DNA of 54,181 nucleotides from Anaerolineae bacterium (GTDB taxonomy: Bacteria; Chloroflexota; Anaerolineae; Aggregatilineales; Aggregatilineaceae), in the NCBI GenBank assembly GCA_016930015.1, contig JAFGHR010000107.1:1-54181 (forward strand). Direction: 5' to 3'. The notes under the pieces were generated by a model that worked only from the letters and a program-made list of their open reading frames with translations, did not search any database and was not told the DNA's origin. Position numbers and translations under genes: made by a program. Numbering within the stretch: position 1 is the first letter of the stretch; the number at the start of each line of letters is the position of its first letter. Below, in pieces: positions 34,868 through 43,800 of the stretch.

Positions 34868-35671
34868 ATGTCACAACACACAAAAAACCTTGCTCAACAC
34901 CAGTTCGGCACCCACGCCGACGGGTATGTATCGTCGCCCGTGCATGCCAGGGGATACAGCCTGACGCGGCTGATCGAATTGATCGAGCCGCAGCCGGGGC
35001 AGCGTGTGCTCGACCTGGCGACCGGCGGCGGGCATACCGCGCTGGCGGAAGCACGGCAGGGCGCATGGACGGCAGCCGGTGATCTGACCATGCCCATGCT
35101 GCGGGTCGCGCGTGAGTTTATCACCGCGCAGCTTGCCGGGGAAGACGACGCAGGCCCGGTCACATATGCCCAACTCGATGCCGAACGGCTGCCGTTCGCG
35201 CCGGATAGTTTTGATAGTGTTACGTGCCGGATCGCCGCGCATCACTTCCCGGCGGTGGCCGCGTTTGTGGACGAGTGTATGCGCGTGGTGCGGCCCGGCG
35301 GACTGGTCGCCGTGATCGACCAGCTTTCGCCCGGCGAACCCAAGCCCGCCCGGTATATCAATGCGTTTGAGCGCCTGCGTGATCCCAGCCATATGTGGGC
35401 CTACAATGCGGAAGAATGGAAAGGTTTTTTTGTGGGCGCCGGGCTGGACATGGTGCACTACGAGGAGTTTGAGACATCCCATTCGCTGATCGCGTGGGCC
35501 GAGCGTATGGGCAACGAGGCCGCCACTATTTCACGGCTGCGGGCCATGCTGCTCCAGGCTCCGGAACCGGCTGCCGCGTGGCTGAAACCGCATGTCGATA
35601 CGACCGGCGCGGCATCGTTTGTCATTCACCAGTTTTTGCTCATCGGTCGCAAAATCGGCGCAGACGTTTGA
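34868..35671 (+). CDS. Class I SAM-dependent methyltransferase
   Basis: 267 residues with motif I VLDLATGGGHTAL (47-59), an acidic residue ending strand 2 (GDLTMPML), motif II-like LPFAPDSFDSVTCRIAAHHFP and motif III VRPGGLVAVIDQ. This is the UbiE/Methyltransf_11 type fold acting on small molecules; no substrate can be named. GGGGAG lies 6 nt before ATG 34868. Upstream TACAAT (34784-34789) is a possible -10 just past MITE copy D. The next gene is a secreted protein 57 bp later; they may or may not be co-transcribed. Confidence 0.88.
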   Translation: MSQHTKNLAQHQFGTHADGYVSSPVHARGYSLTRLIELIEPQPGQRVLDLATGGGHTALAEARQGAWTAAGDLTMPMLRVAREFITAQLAGEDDAGPVTYAQLDAERLPFAPDSFDSVTCRIAAHHFPAVAAFVDECMRVVRPGGLVAVIDQLSPGEPKPARYINAFERLRDPSHMWAYNAEEWKGFFVGAGLDMVHYEEFETSHSLIAWAERMGNEAATISRLRAMLLQAPEPAAAWLKPHVDTTGAASFVIHQFLLIGRKIGADV

Positions 35672-35728
35672 CGCACGCCGTGCCCGTGAGCGTACCGTTT
35701 TTTCACACAATTGTTTAAGGAGACTTCC

Positions 35729-36703
35729 ATGATCAAACGATTATCACTTGTGTTGGTGTGCCTGATCGCCGTGGCCGGTATCCTGCCGGTCAGCGCCCAG
35801 GACGGCGGGTTGACGGGCGACCAGCAAGCTCTGCTCGATCGTCTGGCCGCGACCGTGGATCGTATCGAGGGCTATTCCAGCTACAAGCTCAACACGGTCG
35901 AAGTCCGGACAGATGAACTTGAACTGACCGCGTCTGGCACAACCTTGATCGGGTTGGTCGAAGCAACGTTGACCAGCGAGCGGTTTGATACCTGGGGCGA
36001 TAATCCCATGGCACACTCGTTTGTGTCCGCGGAGGTAACTCAAAAAGGGCTGCGAGAAACCGCCGCGACCAACTACAGCATTGATGCCGAATTTCGTTAT
36101 GTTGACGGCGCGGTGTACGTCCTGGCCGAACGCGAAACCGCCGCTGACGCCGCGCTCGATCCGATGCCCGAAGGCTGGGTCCAGGTCGAAGACGAGGAAA
36201 CATGGCCCGCCCTCGAACATATCAGAATGGACATCTTTCTTGATCGGGCCGCCGGTGAAACGCTCAGCGATGAGTTAAAAGGGCTGCGCGACACGATCAC
36301 CCGTGCTGTCGATGTTTCCAGCGAACCCGGTACGCTCGACGACGGCACGCCGGTTGACGTCATTTCTACCGTTGTCGATGCAGACGGAATCATAGCCTTT
36401 CTGCTTGAGGAAGACGAAGACGAAGAAATCAGCGCCGAAGAACGTGCTATGAATATCGCGATGGCCAAGGGGGTCACAGCTAACAGCCGCTGGGAAACGA
36501 CGTTCTGGCTGCTCGAAGACGGCACGCTGGCACGGTATACCAGCACGCTCTCGATCGTATGGGAAAACTTTGACATGACCACCCTTGGCGACAGCTACCC
36601 CGCCGGGATGATCATGAACCGCACCATGACCCAATCCTACGATCTCGTCCTTTCCCGGATCAACGAGCCGTTCCCTCCGGTCGAAGTCCCGGCCATCCAG
36701 TAG
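35729..36703 (+). CDS. Secreted protein of unknown function (LolA/LppX-like length and layout)
   Basis: 324 residues, signal peptide 1-23 (LVLVCLIAVAGILPVSA-QDG). ATG 35729 follows AAGGAG. The mature protein alternates amphipathic strands and polar turns (IEGYSSYKLNTVEV, LTASGTTLIGLVEATLTSERF), with an acidic EEDEDEEISAEE segment. The opening helix plus continuous beta pattern recalls LolA/LppX half-barrels that carry lipids, but similarity is only impressionistic. No Cys follows the signal peptide, so it is not a lipoprotein. Confidence 0.75.
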   Translation: MIKRLSLVLVCLIAVAGILPVSAQDGGLTGDQQALLDRLAATVDRIEGYSSYKLNTVEVRTDELELTASGTTLIGLVEATLTSERFDTWGDNPMAHSFVSAEVTQKGLRETAATNYSIDAEFRYVDGAVYVLAERETAADAALDPMPEGWVQVEDEETWPALEHIRMDIFLDRAAGETLSDELKGLRDTITRAVDVSSEPGTLDDGTPVDVISTVVDADGIIAFLLEEDEDEEISAEERAMNIAMAKGVTANSRWETTFWLLEDGTLARYTSTLSIVWENFDMTTLGDSYPAGMIMNRTMTQSYDLVLSRINEPFPPVEVPAIQ

Positions 36704-36734
36704 ATCATCGAATCACGCCCGCGCACACCATTTT

Positions 36735-36769
36735 GGGCATGAATCACCTACCGGAGGTGATTCATGCCC
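36735..36769. terminator. Strong 15-bp hairpin after the secreted protein gene
   Basis: GGGCATGAATCACCT pairs perfectly with its complement across ACCGG. It is 31 nt past the stop codon. There is no T-run on the plus strand, so it may terminate inefficiently, protect the 3' end, or act as an operator. Confidence 0.5.
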
Positions 36770-36888
36770 GTAACCACAGCCCATCTAATGGGTTTATCTG
36801 TATTGAACAACCAATGCACGCAGCATAATTCTGCGGTAGAGTTAATTGTGGCACATTCGCTCATGTTTTGTTTGAGGAGGCCCAAACC

Positions 36889-37146
36889 ATGAAATCTGGT
36901 CTCGATATCATTTTGTGGGAGGACTTGAACGCTGTTCAGACCAGCGCTCAGCATACCCTTGAGTCCTTACACAAGATCATGCAAGTGATCGAAAAAGGGA
37001 ACATGGACCAACCTAACCATGAAGATAGCCAGCGCCTCAACCGGCTGGTTGTGTTGGCCGAGTTGATGAACCGTGAAATCGGTCACTGGAGCGTCAAACT
37101 GGGCCTGAGCACGAACGGTCACAGCAAGAACGGCCAGCAGAAATAA
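36889..37146 (+). CDS. Small hypothetical protein
   Basis: 85 residues, ATG 36889 with GAGGAGG 8 nt upstream, a strong start. The sequence is helical and amphipathic: LNAVQTSAQHTLESLHKIMQ, then RLNRLVVLAELMNREIGHWS and a polar tail rich in Gly, His, Ser and Lys. It has no signal peptide. Two helices of this kind would suit a dimer or a small interaction protein. Not recognised. A TTGAAC near 36804 with an A+T-rich -10 area may be its promoter. Confidence 0.65.
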   Translation: MKSGLDIILWEDLNAVQTSAQHTLESLHKIMQVIEKGNMDQPNHEDSQRLNRLVVLAELMNREIGHWSVKLGLSTNGHSKNGQQK

Positions 37147-37289
37147 CGTCCGGTTCTGCCGGTTTGATGGATCATGACTCGTTGTATCCTCTATTCCTCT
37201 GATCTATCACATCATAACGGCCCTCGCTTTGTTTCACACAAATTAACAAAACCGCGTACCACGGCCACAGCATCAACCTATGTCTCTCC

Positions 37290-37345
37290 CCGGCCCGTGG
37301 CCGGAACCCCTCTGTGGCGCGATGTCAGAGAGGGGTGTTTCCTTT
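37290..37345 (+). terminator. Two hairpins downstream of the small gene
   Basis: CCGGCC-CGT-GGCCGG (37290-37304) is followed by ACCCCTCT paired with AGAGGGGT (37306-37336) and then GTTTCCTTTGG. Together they probably end transcription before the next gene. Confidence 0.5.
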
Positions 37346-37442
37346 GGTGCTCACCTTCGCCCGCTGCGCCGAAACGTGCCAACAGCAAAAACAACATCCT
37401 GCTATAACATAGCCAGAATCATCTACCAAGGAGCAACATGCT

Positions 37443-37853
37443 GTGTCAGCGGTAATTCCAGACGCCTATAAAGACCTGATCGAAGGCCCCGTAGTCGTAG
37501 TACTGACGACGGTGATGCCAGACGGCCAGCCGCAGTCTACGCCGGTATGGTGCAACAGCGACGGCACGCACATTCTGGTCAACAGCGCGCGCGGGCGGCA
37601 AAAAGACAAAAACATTCGCCATGACGCGCGGGTGACGATCCTCGCTATCGACCCCAACAACGCCAGCCGCTGGATAGAAGTACGCGGCACCGTCGAGGAC
37701 ATCACCGAAACCGGCGCCGTCGATCACAGAAACGCCCTCGCGAAGTTGTACCTGGGCATCGAAAACTATTACACCTCGATGCCCGAAAGGCACCCAACCG
37801 AAATACGGGTGATTTACAGGATCAAACCGAAGCATGTCAATGCGCATGGGTAA
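37443..37853 (+). CDS. PPOX-class flavin/F420-dependent oxidoreductase-like protein
   Basis: 136 residues from a GTG start (AAGGAG 9 nt upstream; the nearby ATG is out of frame and stops at once). The split-barrel pattern of pyridoxamine-5'-phosphate oxidase-like proteins is clear: VVVVLTTVMPDGQPQSTPVWC, HILVNSARGRQKDKNIRHDARVTILAID, WIEVRGTVEDITE. RGRQKDKNI fits the phosphate-binding loop of F420-dependent members. It likely binds FMN or F420 and reduces a small molecule; the substrate is unknown. Confidence 0.82.
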   Translation: MSAVIPDAYKDLIEGPVVVVLTTVMPDGQPQSTPVWCNSDGTHILVNSARGRQKDKNIRHDARVTILAIDPNNASRWIEVRGTVEDITETGAVDHRNALAKLYLGIENYYTSMPERHPTEIRVIYRIKPKHVNAHG

Positions 37854-37985
37854 ACCATGCGGCATGGCTGAGCATTGCCCGCCTGTTGGCCTACGACTGT
37901 CCGGCTGTTTGTTGCACAGCCGGGCCGTGTTGCGTTACCGTATAGTGGCAGTGTCGATCACAGGATAACATCGAGGCATATAACG

Positions 37986-39092
37986 ATGATGATGGCCCTT
38001 GTTCCTCCCCACCCCCGGCGCCGGGTGCTCGTACTGGCGCTGGTTTTTGCGCTGGTTGTGATCACAACGGTGAGCAGCGTTCCACCCACCACCAACGCCC
38101 AGGACGGCCCGCCCGCTTCGGCCCGTCTGAACGGGCTGCGGCACATCTACCAGACGTGGAACAATTGCAGCGGCGCCAACCTGACGATGGCGCTGTCCTA
38201 CTACGGCTGGGGATACGATCAGGACGTGGCGCGGCGCTGGCTCAAACCGGATAACGAGGACAAAAACGTGTCACCCGGCGAAATGGCGGGATTTGTCAAC
38301 CAGCAAACCGACCTGCCCAACATCCGGGCGTTGTGGCGTTTCGGCGGGACGCTTGAATTACTCAAGAAATTCATCGCGGCGGGGTTCCCCGTGATCGCGG
38401 AAAGCGGCTTTGACGTGGATGACCTGGGCTGGATGGGACATTATGAAACGGTAGTAGCCTATGACGACACCTCCCAAACGGTGTGGGTATATGACAGCTA
38501 CCTGGGGCTGGGCGATGGCCTGGGCGAGACACACAGTTACACGGACTTCGACTCCTGGTGGCGGCACTTCAACCGGGCGTTTGTCGTGCTGTTCCCGACC
38601 GACCGCGAACAGGATGTACGCGACATTCTCGGCGCGTATGTGGACCCCGCCTACGCGGCGCAGGTGGCGCTGGCAACCGCTCGCCAGGAAGCCGTCAACA
38701 ATCCCGTCGATTCGTGGGCGTGGTTCAACGCGGGCACATCAGCGGCCAAGCTGGGAAATTATTTTGACGCGGCGATCTACTTTGACGAGGCGTTCCGGCA
38801 GGGGCTGCCCTACCGCTTGATGTGGTACATGTTCGCGCCCTACGAGGCCTATTTTTACACCGGGCGCTTTCAGGACGTGCTGACGCTGGCCGACAACACC
38901 GCCAGCACCACCGAGTACGTCGAGGAAACCTTTTACTGGCGCGGGATGGCGTATGCGGCCCTCGGTCGGTTTGACGAGGCGGTCGCCCAGTTCGACGCGG
39001 CGCTGGCGTTTAATCCGAATTTCATCGATGCGCAGGGCGCCAAAGACGTTGTGTTAAACGGCACGTTCAGCGCCCCGGCCCCGGCACAGTAA
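37986..39092 (+). CDS. Exported C39-like cysteine peptidase domain with C-terminal TPR
   Basis: 368 residues. ATG 37986, with GAGG 9 nt upstream, starts a signal-anchor/peptide (VLVLALVFALVVITTVSSV). A peptidase C39-like domain follows: Gln 56 and Cys 61 (YQTWNNCSGANLTMALSYYG), His 152 (GHYETVVAYDD) and Asp 170 (VWVYDSY), so Q/C/H/D are all present. Residues 240-360 hold TPR-like helices (WFNAGTSAAKLGNYFDAAIYF, WRGMAYAALGRFDEAVAQFD). It is not fused to an ABC transporter as bacteriocin-processing C39 enzymes are, so it may process or bind peptides outside the cell. Confidence 0.82.
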   Translation: MMMALVPPHPRRRVLVLALVFALVVITTVSSVPPTTNAQDGPPASARLNGLRHIYQTWNNCSGANLTMALSYYGWGYDQDVARRWLKPDNEDKNVSPGEMAGFVNQQTDLPNIRALWRFGGTLELLKKFIAAGFPVIAESGFDVDDLGWMGHYETVVAYDDTSQTVWVYDSYLGLGDGLGETHSYTDFDSWWRHFNRAFVVLFPTDREQDVRDILGAYVDPAYAAQVALATARQEAVNNPVDSWAWFNAGTSAAKLGNYFDAAIYFDEAFRQGLPYRLMWYMFAPYEAYFYTGRFQDVLTLADNTASTTEYVEETFYWRGMAYAALGRFDEAVAQFDAALAFNPNFIDAQGAKDVVLNGTFSAPAPAQ

Positions 39093-39137
39093 CGCGTGCG
39101 TGCGCGGAAAAACCGTGTTGAAGCAACGCCTATGGGC

Positions 39138-39245
39138 GACGCCTTCCCCCTAAATCCCCCTTCCAGCCAAGCTGGACGGGGGACTTGAACACCGGGCATA
39201 AGCCCGGAGGGGTGGGGCGTTGTGGTTTTTGATGCAATCACCCTG
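39138..39245 (+). mobile_element. MITE-like element, copy E (left end missing)
   Basis: The right end is the complement of CAGGGTGATTGCATCAAAA and the internal CTTCCCCCTAAATCCCCC, TCCAGCC and CCGGGC-ATAA-GCCCGG hairpin are present. The left terminal repeat is not recognisable and the middle hairpin block is deleted, so this is a truncated copy. It lies between the C39-like gene and miaB. Confidence 0.7.
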
Positions 39246-39362
39246 ACGGTTGCCCCTGGTAATTTCTCTGAAAATGGTTAAACTTTTAGGGCGGCTGGCG
39301 GGCAGCAGGTGACTACTGTGAGCCAGCCGTTGATCGTAACCCACAGACACCGAGGACACACC

Positions 39363-40802
39363 ATGCAGTACCACATCTGGACGATAGGCTGTCAGATGAA
39401 TGTCGCGGACTCGCAGCGGCTCGCGTCGGAACTCGAACGGCTGGGCCACCGCGCCGCCAGCAATCCCGACGACGCCGATATCCTGGTGGTCAACACCTGC
39501 GTCGTGCGCCAATCCGCCGAGGACAAAGCGTATGGCCGCCTGGGTGAGCTGGCTCACGTCAAAAAAACAGCCCCGCACAAGATCGTCGGGCTGATGGGCT
39601 GCCTGGTGGGCGTGCGTGACCCGCTCCGGCTGCGCGAAAAACTACCGCAGGTGGACGTGTTTCTGCCGCCGTCCGATCCACAGCCGATGCTGGCGTTTTT
39701 GCAGGATCACGCCGCCGCGCAGGAAATCCGCCAGATCGACGCGGACGACCGCGCCGCACGCGATCACCTGCAAGACACGATGGACCTGCACAACGCACAG
39801 GACATGCACAACGTGCAGGACCTCGACGGCACGATCATTTTGCCGCAGCACGAGCGCGGGACGCTGGTCAGCGCGCATGTGCCGGTTGTGCTCGGCTGCT
39901 CGCATGCGTGTGCGTTCTGCATTATCCCGCACCGGCGCGGCATCGAACGCTCGCGCCCGGTCGGTGAGATCGCGGCCCACGTGCGCAGCCTGGCACGCCA
40001 GGGTGTGAAGGAAATCACGCTGCTGGGCCAGATCGTCGATCGTTACGGGAAAGACATCCCCGGCGGGCCGACTCTGGCCGGGCTGCTGCGCATCGTACAC
40101 GACATCGCGGAAGAAGAAGACGTGTACCGCATCCGGTTTTTGACCAGCCATCCCAACTGGATGACGGAAGAACTGCTCGACACCGTGGCCGAACTGCCGC
40201 GCGTGATGCCGCAGATCGAAGTCCCGGTCCAGGCCGGGAATGACGAGGTGCTGCGTTACATGCGGCGCGGCTATACCGCCGACCAGTACCGCGCGCTGGT
40301 GCACACCATTCGCGAGTGTATCCCGGACGCGGCCATTCACTGTGATATCATCGTCGGCTTTCCCGGCGAAACCGACGATCAGTTCCAGGATACTTACGAT
40401 CTGCTGGCCGAACTCAAGCTCGACAAGGTGCATTTAGCCCGCTACAGCCCGCGCCCGAACACCGTCAGCCAGCGGCGCATGCCCGACGATGTGCCCGCCG
40501 ACGAGAAAAAGCGCCGTCATGCCGCGCTGGAACAGCTACAGGAACAGGTCGTCGCGGCGATCAACGCGCCCTACCTGGGGCAGACGGTCGAAGTGCTGGT
40601 AGAAGACAAGCACAAGGGCAAGTGGCGCGGACGCACCCCGCAAAACAAGCTGGTGTTTTTCGAGGACGAGTCGCAAAACTGGCACGGGCGGCTGGCAAAC
40701 GTGGAAATCACGTGGACCGGCCCGTGGAGCATGCAGGCCCGTCTGCCCGGCACGCCGGACGCGGTGATCAGTCGGGCTGAGCCTGGCGCTGGTAGGTTAT
40801 GA
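39363..40802 (+). CDS. miaB: tRNA-2-methylthio-N6-dimethylallyladenosine synthase
   Basis: 479 residues; adds a methylthio group to i6A37 of tRNA. The N-terminal UPF0004 domain holds cluster Cys 10, 46 and 80 (TIGCQMN, NTCVVR, LMGC). The radical-SAM motif is Cys 179, 183, 186 (CSHACAFC). A C-terminal TRAM domain (from about 410) ends the protein. Between domains a linker contains two 18-bp DNA repeats giving DLHNAQ-DMHNVQ (141-152). ATG 39363 has GAGGACACACC upstream; an earlier in-frame start at 39309 is less likely. The 3' end overlaps the convergent large gene by 35 bp. Confidence 0.9.
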   Translation: MQYHIWTIGCQMNVADSQRLASELERLGHRAASNPDDADILVVNTCVVRQSAEDKAYGRLGELAHVKKTAPHKIVGLMGCLVGVRDPLRLREKLPQVDVFLPPSDPQPMLAFLQDHAAAQEIRQIDADDRAARDHLQDTMDLHNAQDMHNVQDLDGTIILPQHERGTLVSAHVPVVLGCSHACAFCIIPHRRGIERSRPVGEIAAHVRSLARQGVKEITLLGQIVDRYGKDIPGGPTLAGLLRIVHDIAEEEDVYRIRFLTSHPNWMTEELLDTVAELPRVMPQIEVPVQAGNDEVLRYMRRGYTADQYRALVHTIRECIPDAAIHCDIIVGFPGETDDQFQDTYDLLAELKLDKVHLARYSPRPNTVSQRRMPDDVPADEKKRRHAALEQLQEQVVAAINAPYLGQTVEVLVEDKHKGKWRGRTPQNKLVFFEDESQNWHGRLANVEITWTGPWSMQARLPGTPDAVISRAEPGAGRL

Positions 40803-43800
40803 ACCGTGCGATCTCGCGCTCGCTGAGCTCACGCGGGGGATCAACGACAAAATAACCGCCGGTCCACACCGGCGCACCATGAACCACGTCGGGGTAGACT
40901 TCGGCGCTGCGGCGCGCGGTTTCGTCCATGAACAGGGTCACGGCCTGGGCGGGCAGCACCTTGTGCGGAATTTCCACCGACAGCGTAATGTATTCGGGTT
41001 GGATGTCTACTTCCTCGATCTGCCAGTGTTCATCTTCCGCCACATCCAGAATCCAGTGATACAACGCATCGGCAAAATCGCCCACCATCTCTAACTTAGG
41101 ATCGTAGGGAATCCACAGGCAGGTGTACACGGCTGCCGGTTCCTGTTCCTGCGGCGCACTTTCCGCCGTGGAAACGGATTCCTGGGCCACGCCGCGCGGA
41201 GCACGGAGTTCGTCCGGCGGGCGGATATCGGTTGGACGGCTGGGGCTGGTCCTGGCGGCTTCCGGCTCATCCTCATCAACGGCGGGCGCGGACGGCGCCT
41301 CAACCGGCGCAGGGGCTTCTATCGAAACCGGACCATCGGGCACATAGTCCAGCGACTCACGCAGGCGGCGCGCCTGCCGCCGGATGGTGCGTACCGGCAT
41401 CCCGGCATGGAATACCATGCTCAGCACCATGTTTTCCTCGACCTGCGAGCTGTACAGCAAAAACTCGCCCGCTTCGGGCAGGTGGATAAACCGGATCAGT
41501 GAACCGGATGTACCGGACGACGACCGCCACGCATTCTCGACGATCTCAAACAAACGCTGCCGGGCCACGTCGAGCAGATCACCGGCGTGCGCCAGCACCC
41601 TACCCTGGCGCGATAACATGATCGCCTGCGCCGAACTTTCCAGCGAAAATTGGGTAAGCTGGACCGCGGCCTGGGCCAGCACCTCATCATCATCCTCATC
41701 AACAGGTGCGACCGGTTCCCCGGCAGATTCCGCCTCGTCTGCCTCGCCTGACTCGTCTGCCGGGAGATCAACAGCAGGCATCTGGCCGGTGATCATCAGC
41801 GCGGCTTCTTCCGCCGAGACCTCGATCAAATCCTCCTCGATGAGCAGGTGCGCCCGTTGTGTGTCTTCGTCCTCCAATTCACCCTCAGGAATCGAGTCTT
41901 CAAGCGCATAAGTTTCCGCATCGTACACGTCGTCGTACACCGCGTCGTACACCTCGACCGCGTCGTCTTCAGCGTAGACCGGTTCATCTTCCGGCGCGGA
42001 TTCCACCTCAAACGTGTCACTGTCGGCGGGCGGCATGGCAGCCAGCTCGTCATAATCACCGCCCAGCCCGCTGGCCAGTTCGCTGGCCAGGTCACTGACC
42101 AGATCATCGACTGGTTCGTCTACGCCCAAACCAACCACGGGCACATCATCATCCCCGGCACTGCGTTCTTGCTGGATACCGGCGTAAAACGCCTCCTCGA
42201 TCTGTGCCCTGAACAAACTGTGATCCACGGATTCGCCATACGCGCCCGCTGCGTCTGCCCCATCCATATCAACGTCGTCGGCTTCAACCGGCATATCGGC
42301 CATCGCCAGCAGATCGGACAGTGTCAGCATATCACCCTGCGACTCACCGTCGTCGTCGGGCAGTTCAAACGTAAAGTCGTCCGCATCTTCTTCTGGCAGA
42401 TCGTCGCCTGCTTCCTCAAACAACTGGCCCAGATCAATGGCATCACGCTCCGGCGGTTCGAACTCGTAATCCTGGGCGAGCAGTTCACTCAGGTCAACCG
42501 GTGTATCGTCCGGCTGCATGTCGTCCAGCAGCATGTCAAGATCGGCGGGTTCAGTTAACGAAGACTCACCCGGCATGTTTTCTTGATCGCGCACGGATAA
42601 CGCCTCTGCTGGGGGTTCCGGTTCGTCCGGCTGAGCACCGGCATCACGTGCCTGCCCGGTTGACTCTTCAAACGCCCCGAACAACTCATCGAATTCGGCT
42701 TCGACCTGTTCATCCTCGGCTTGCCTGTCGGCGTGACCGTCTTCTCTGGCCAGGTAGGCGTCTACCTTTTCCAACAGTTCTTCTAAGTTGTCGTCGTCAT
42801 CGTCGGGGGTAACATCGGCGGTGACGCCTTCGCCGTATGCCGGTTCTGAGGGCGTTTCCTGTGTTACAACAAACGTTTCTGAAGGCCGGGTATCGTCGGC
42901 GGACACCCGTGGTACGTCTACCATTACTTCGGTTTCGACCAATTCGAAATCGTCCGGCAGATCGGCGCCTGGTACTTCGGAAGGTGTTTCAACCAGCGAT
43001 GCACCTTCAAAACGGTCGAACATGGCTTCAATGTCACGGGAGTCGGCGGACACGGCGCCGCCCAACGCGTCCTGTCCCCATGACGGCAGGGGCTTAAGAT
43101 TGGGGCGCCGCGCGGTGCTGAGTGGCAGGTCACCTTCCAGGCTGTGCAGCAGATCGTCCAGGGAGAATTTTTCCTCATCGCCCGACACAGCGCTTAATGC
43201 AGCCGTCGCCGGGTACGATGACGAGTCTTCCGCGCTGACCGGCGGTTCGGGGAACGGCAGCAGGTCACCGGGTGCCTGATCATCGGGCCGATCACGAGCG
43301 GTGACCGGCGGTTCGATCCCCTCGGACTCATAGGCCAGGAGCCACGACGGGCTGTCTTCGGCGGCGGTTATGTCCAGGTCATCCATGAAGAACTGGTCGG
43401 CGGACAGCGGCGTCAGCATGTCAAGCCCGCCCTCGCGCTCATTCGTGCCGTATGTCGTTTCTTCAAAATCGTCGTCTACTTGTTCGCCTGCCAGCGCGGC
43501 CAGCACACTTTCGAATGCGGGATCAAACAAGCCGCTGATGGCATCGGCAATCGTGGAATCGTCCATTTCGGCACTGTCGTCTTCCGACTCGTCGGGAAGC
43601 GAGAGCAGCCCGGTGCCGTAGCGGATCACGTCCAACACCTGATCGAGCACATCACTGGTACCGGCGCTGTAAAATTCGGCTTCAGTCTCGCTCACATCCC
43701 GCGCAATCGACACCAACAGGTCATCCAGGCCGTTGTATTGCGCGCCGCTGTCATCTACCGGGCGCATGGAGTCCACCAGATCATGAAAGGCCTGGTCATC

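Noticed and set aside
41848-42558. 236-codon open frame opposite the giant gene
   Set aside because: Shadow of the acidic linker's GAC/GAT-rich codons; composition Arg/Val/His-rich, no start signal.
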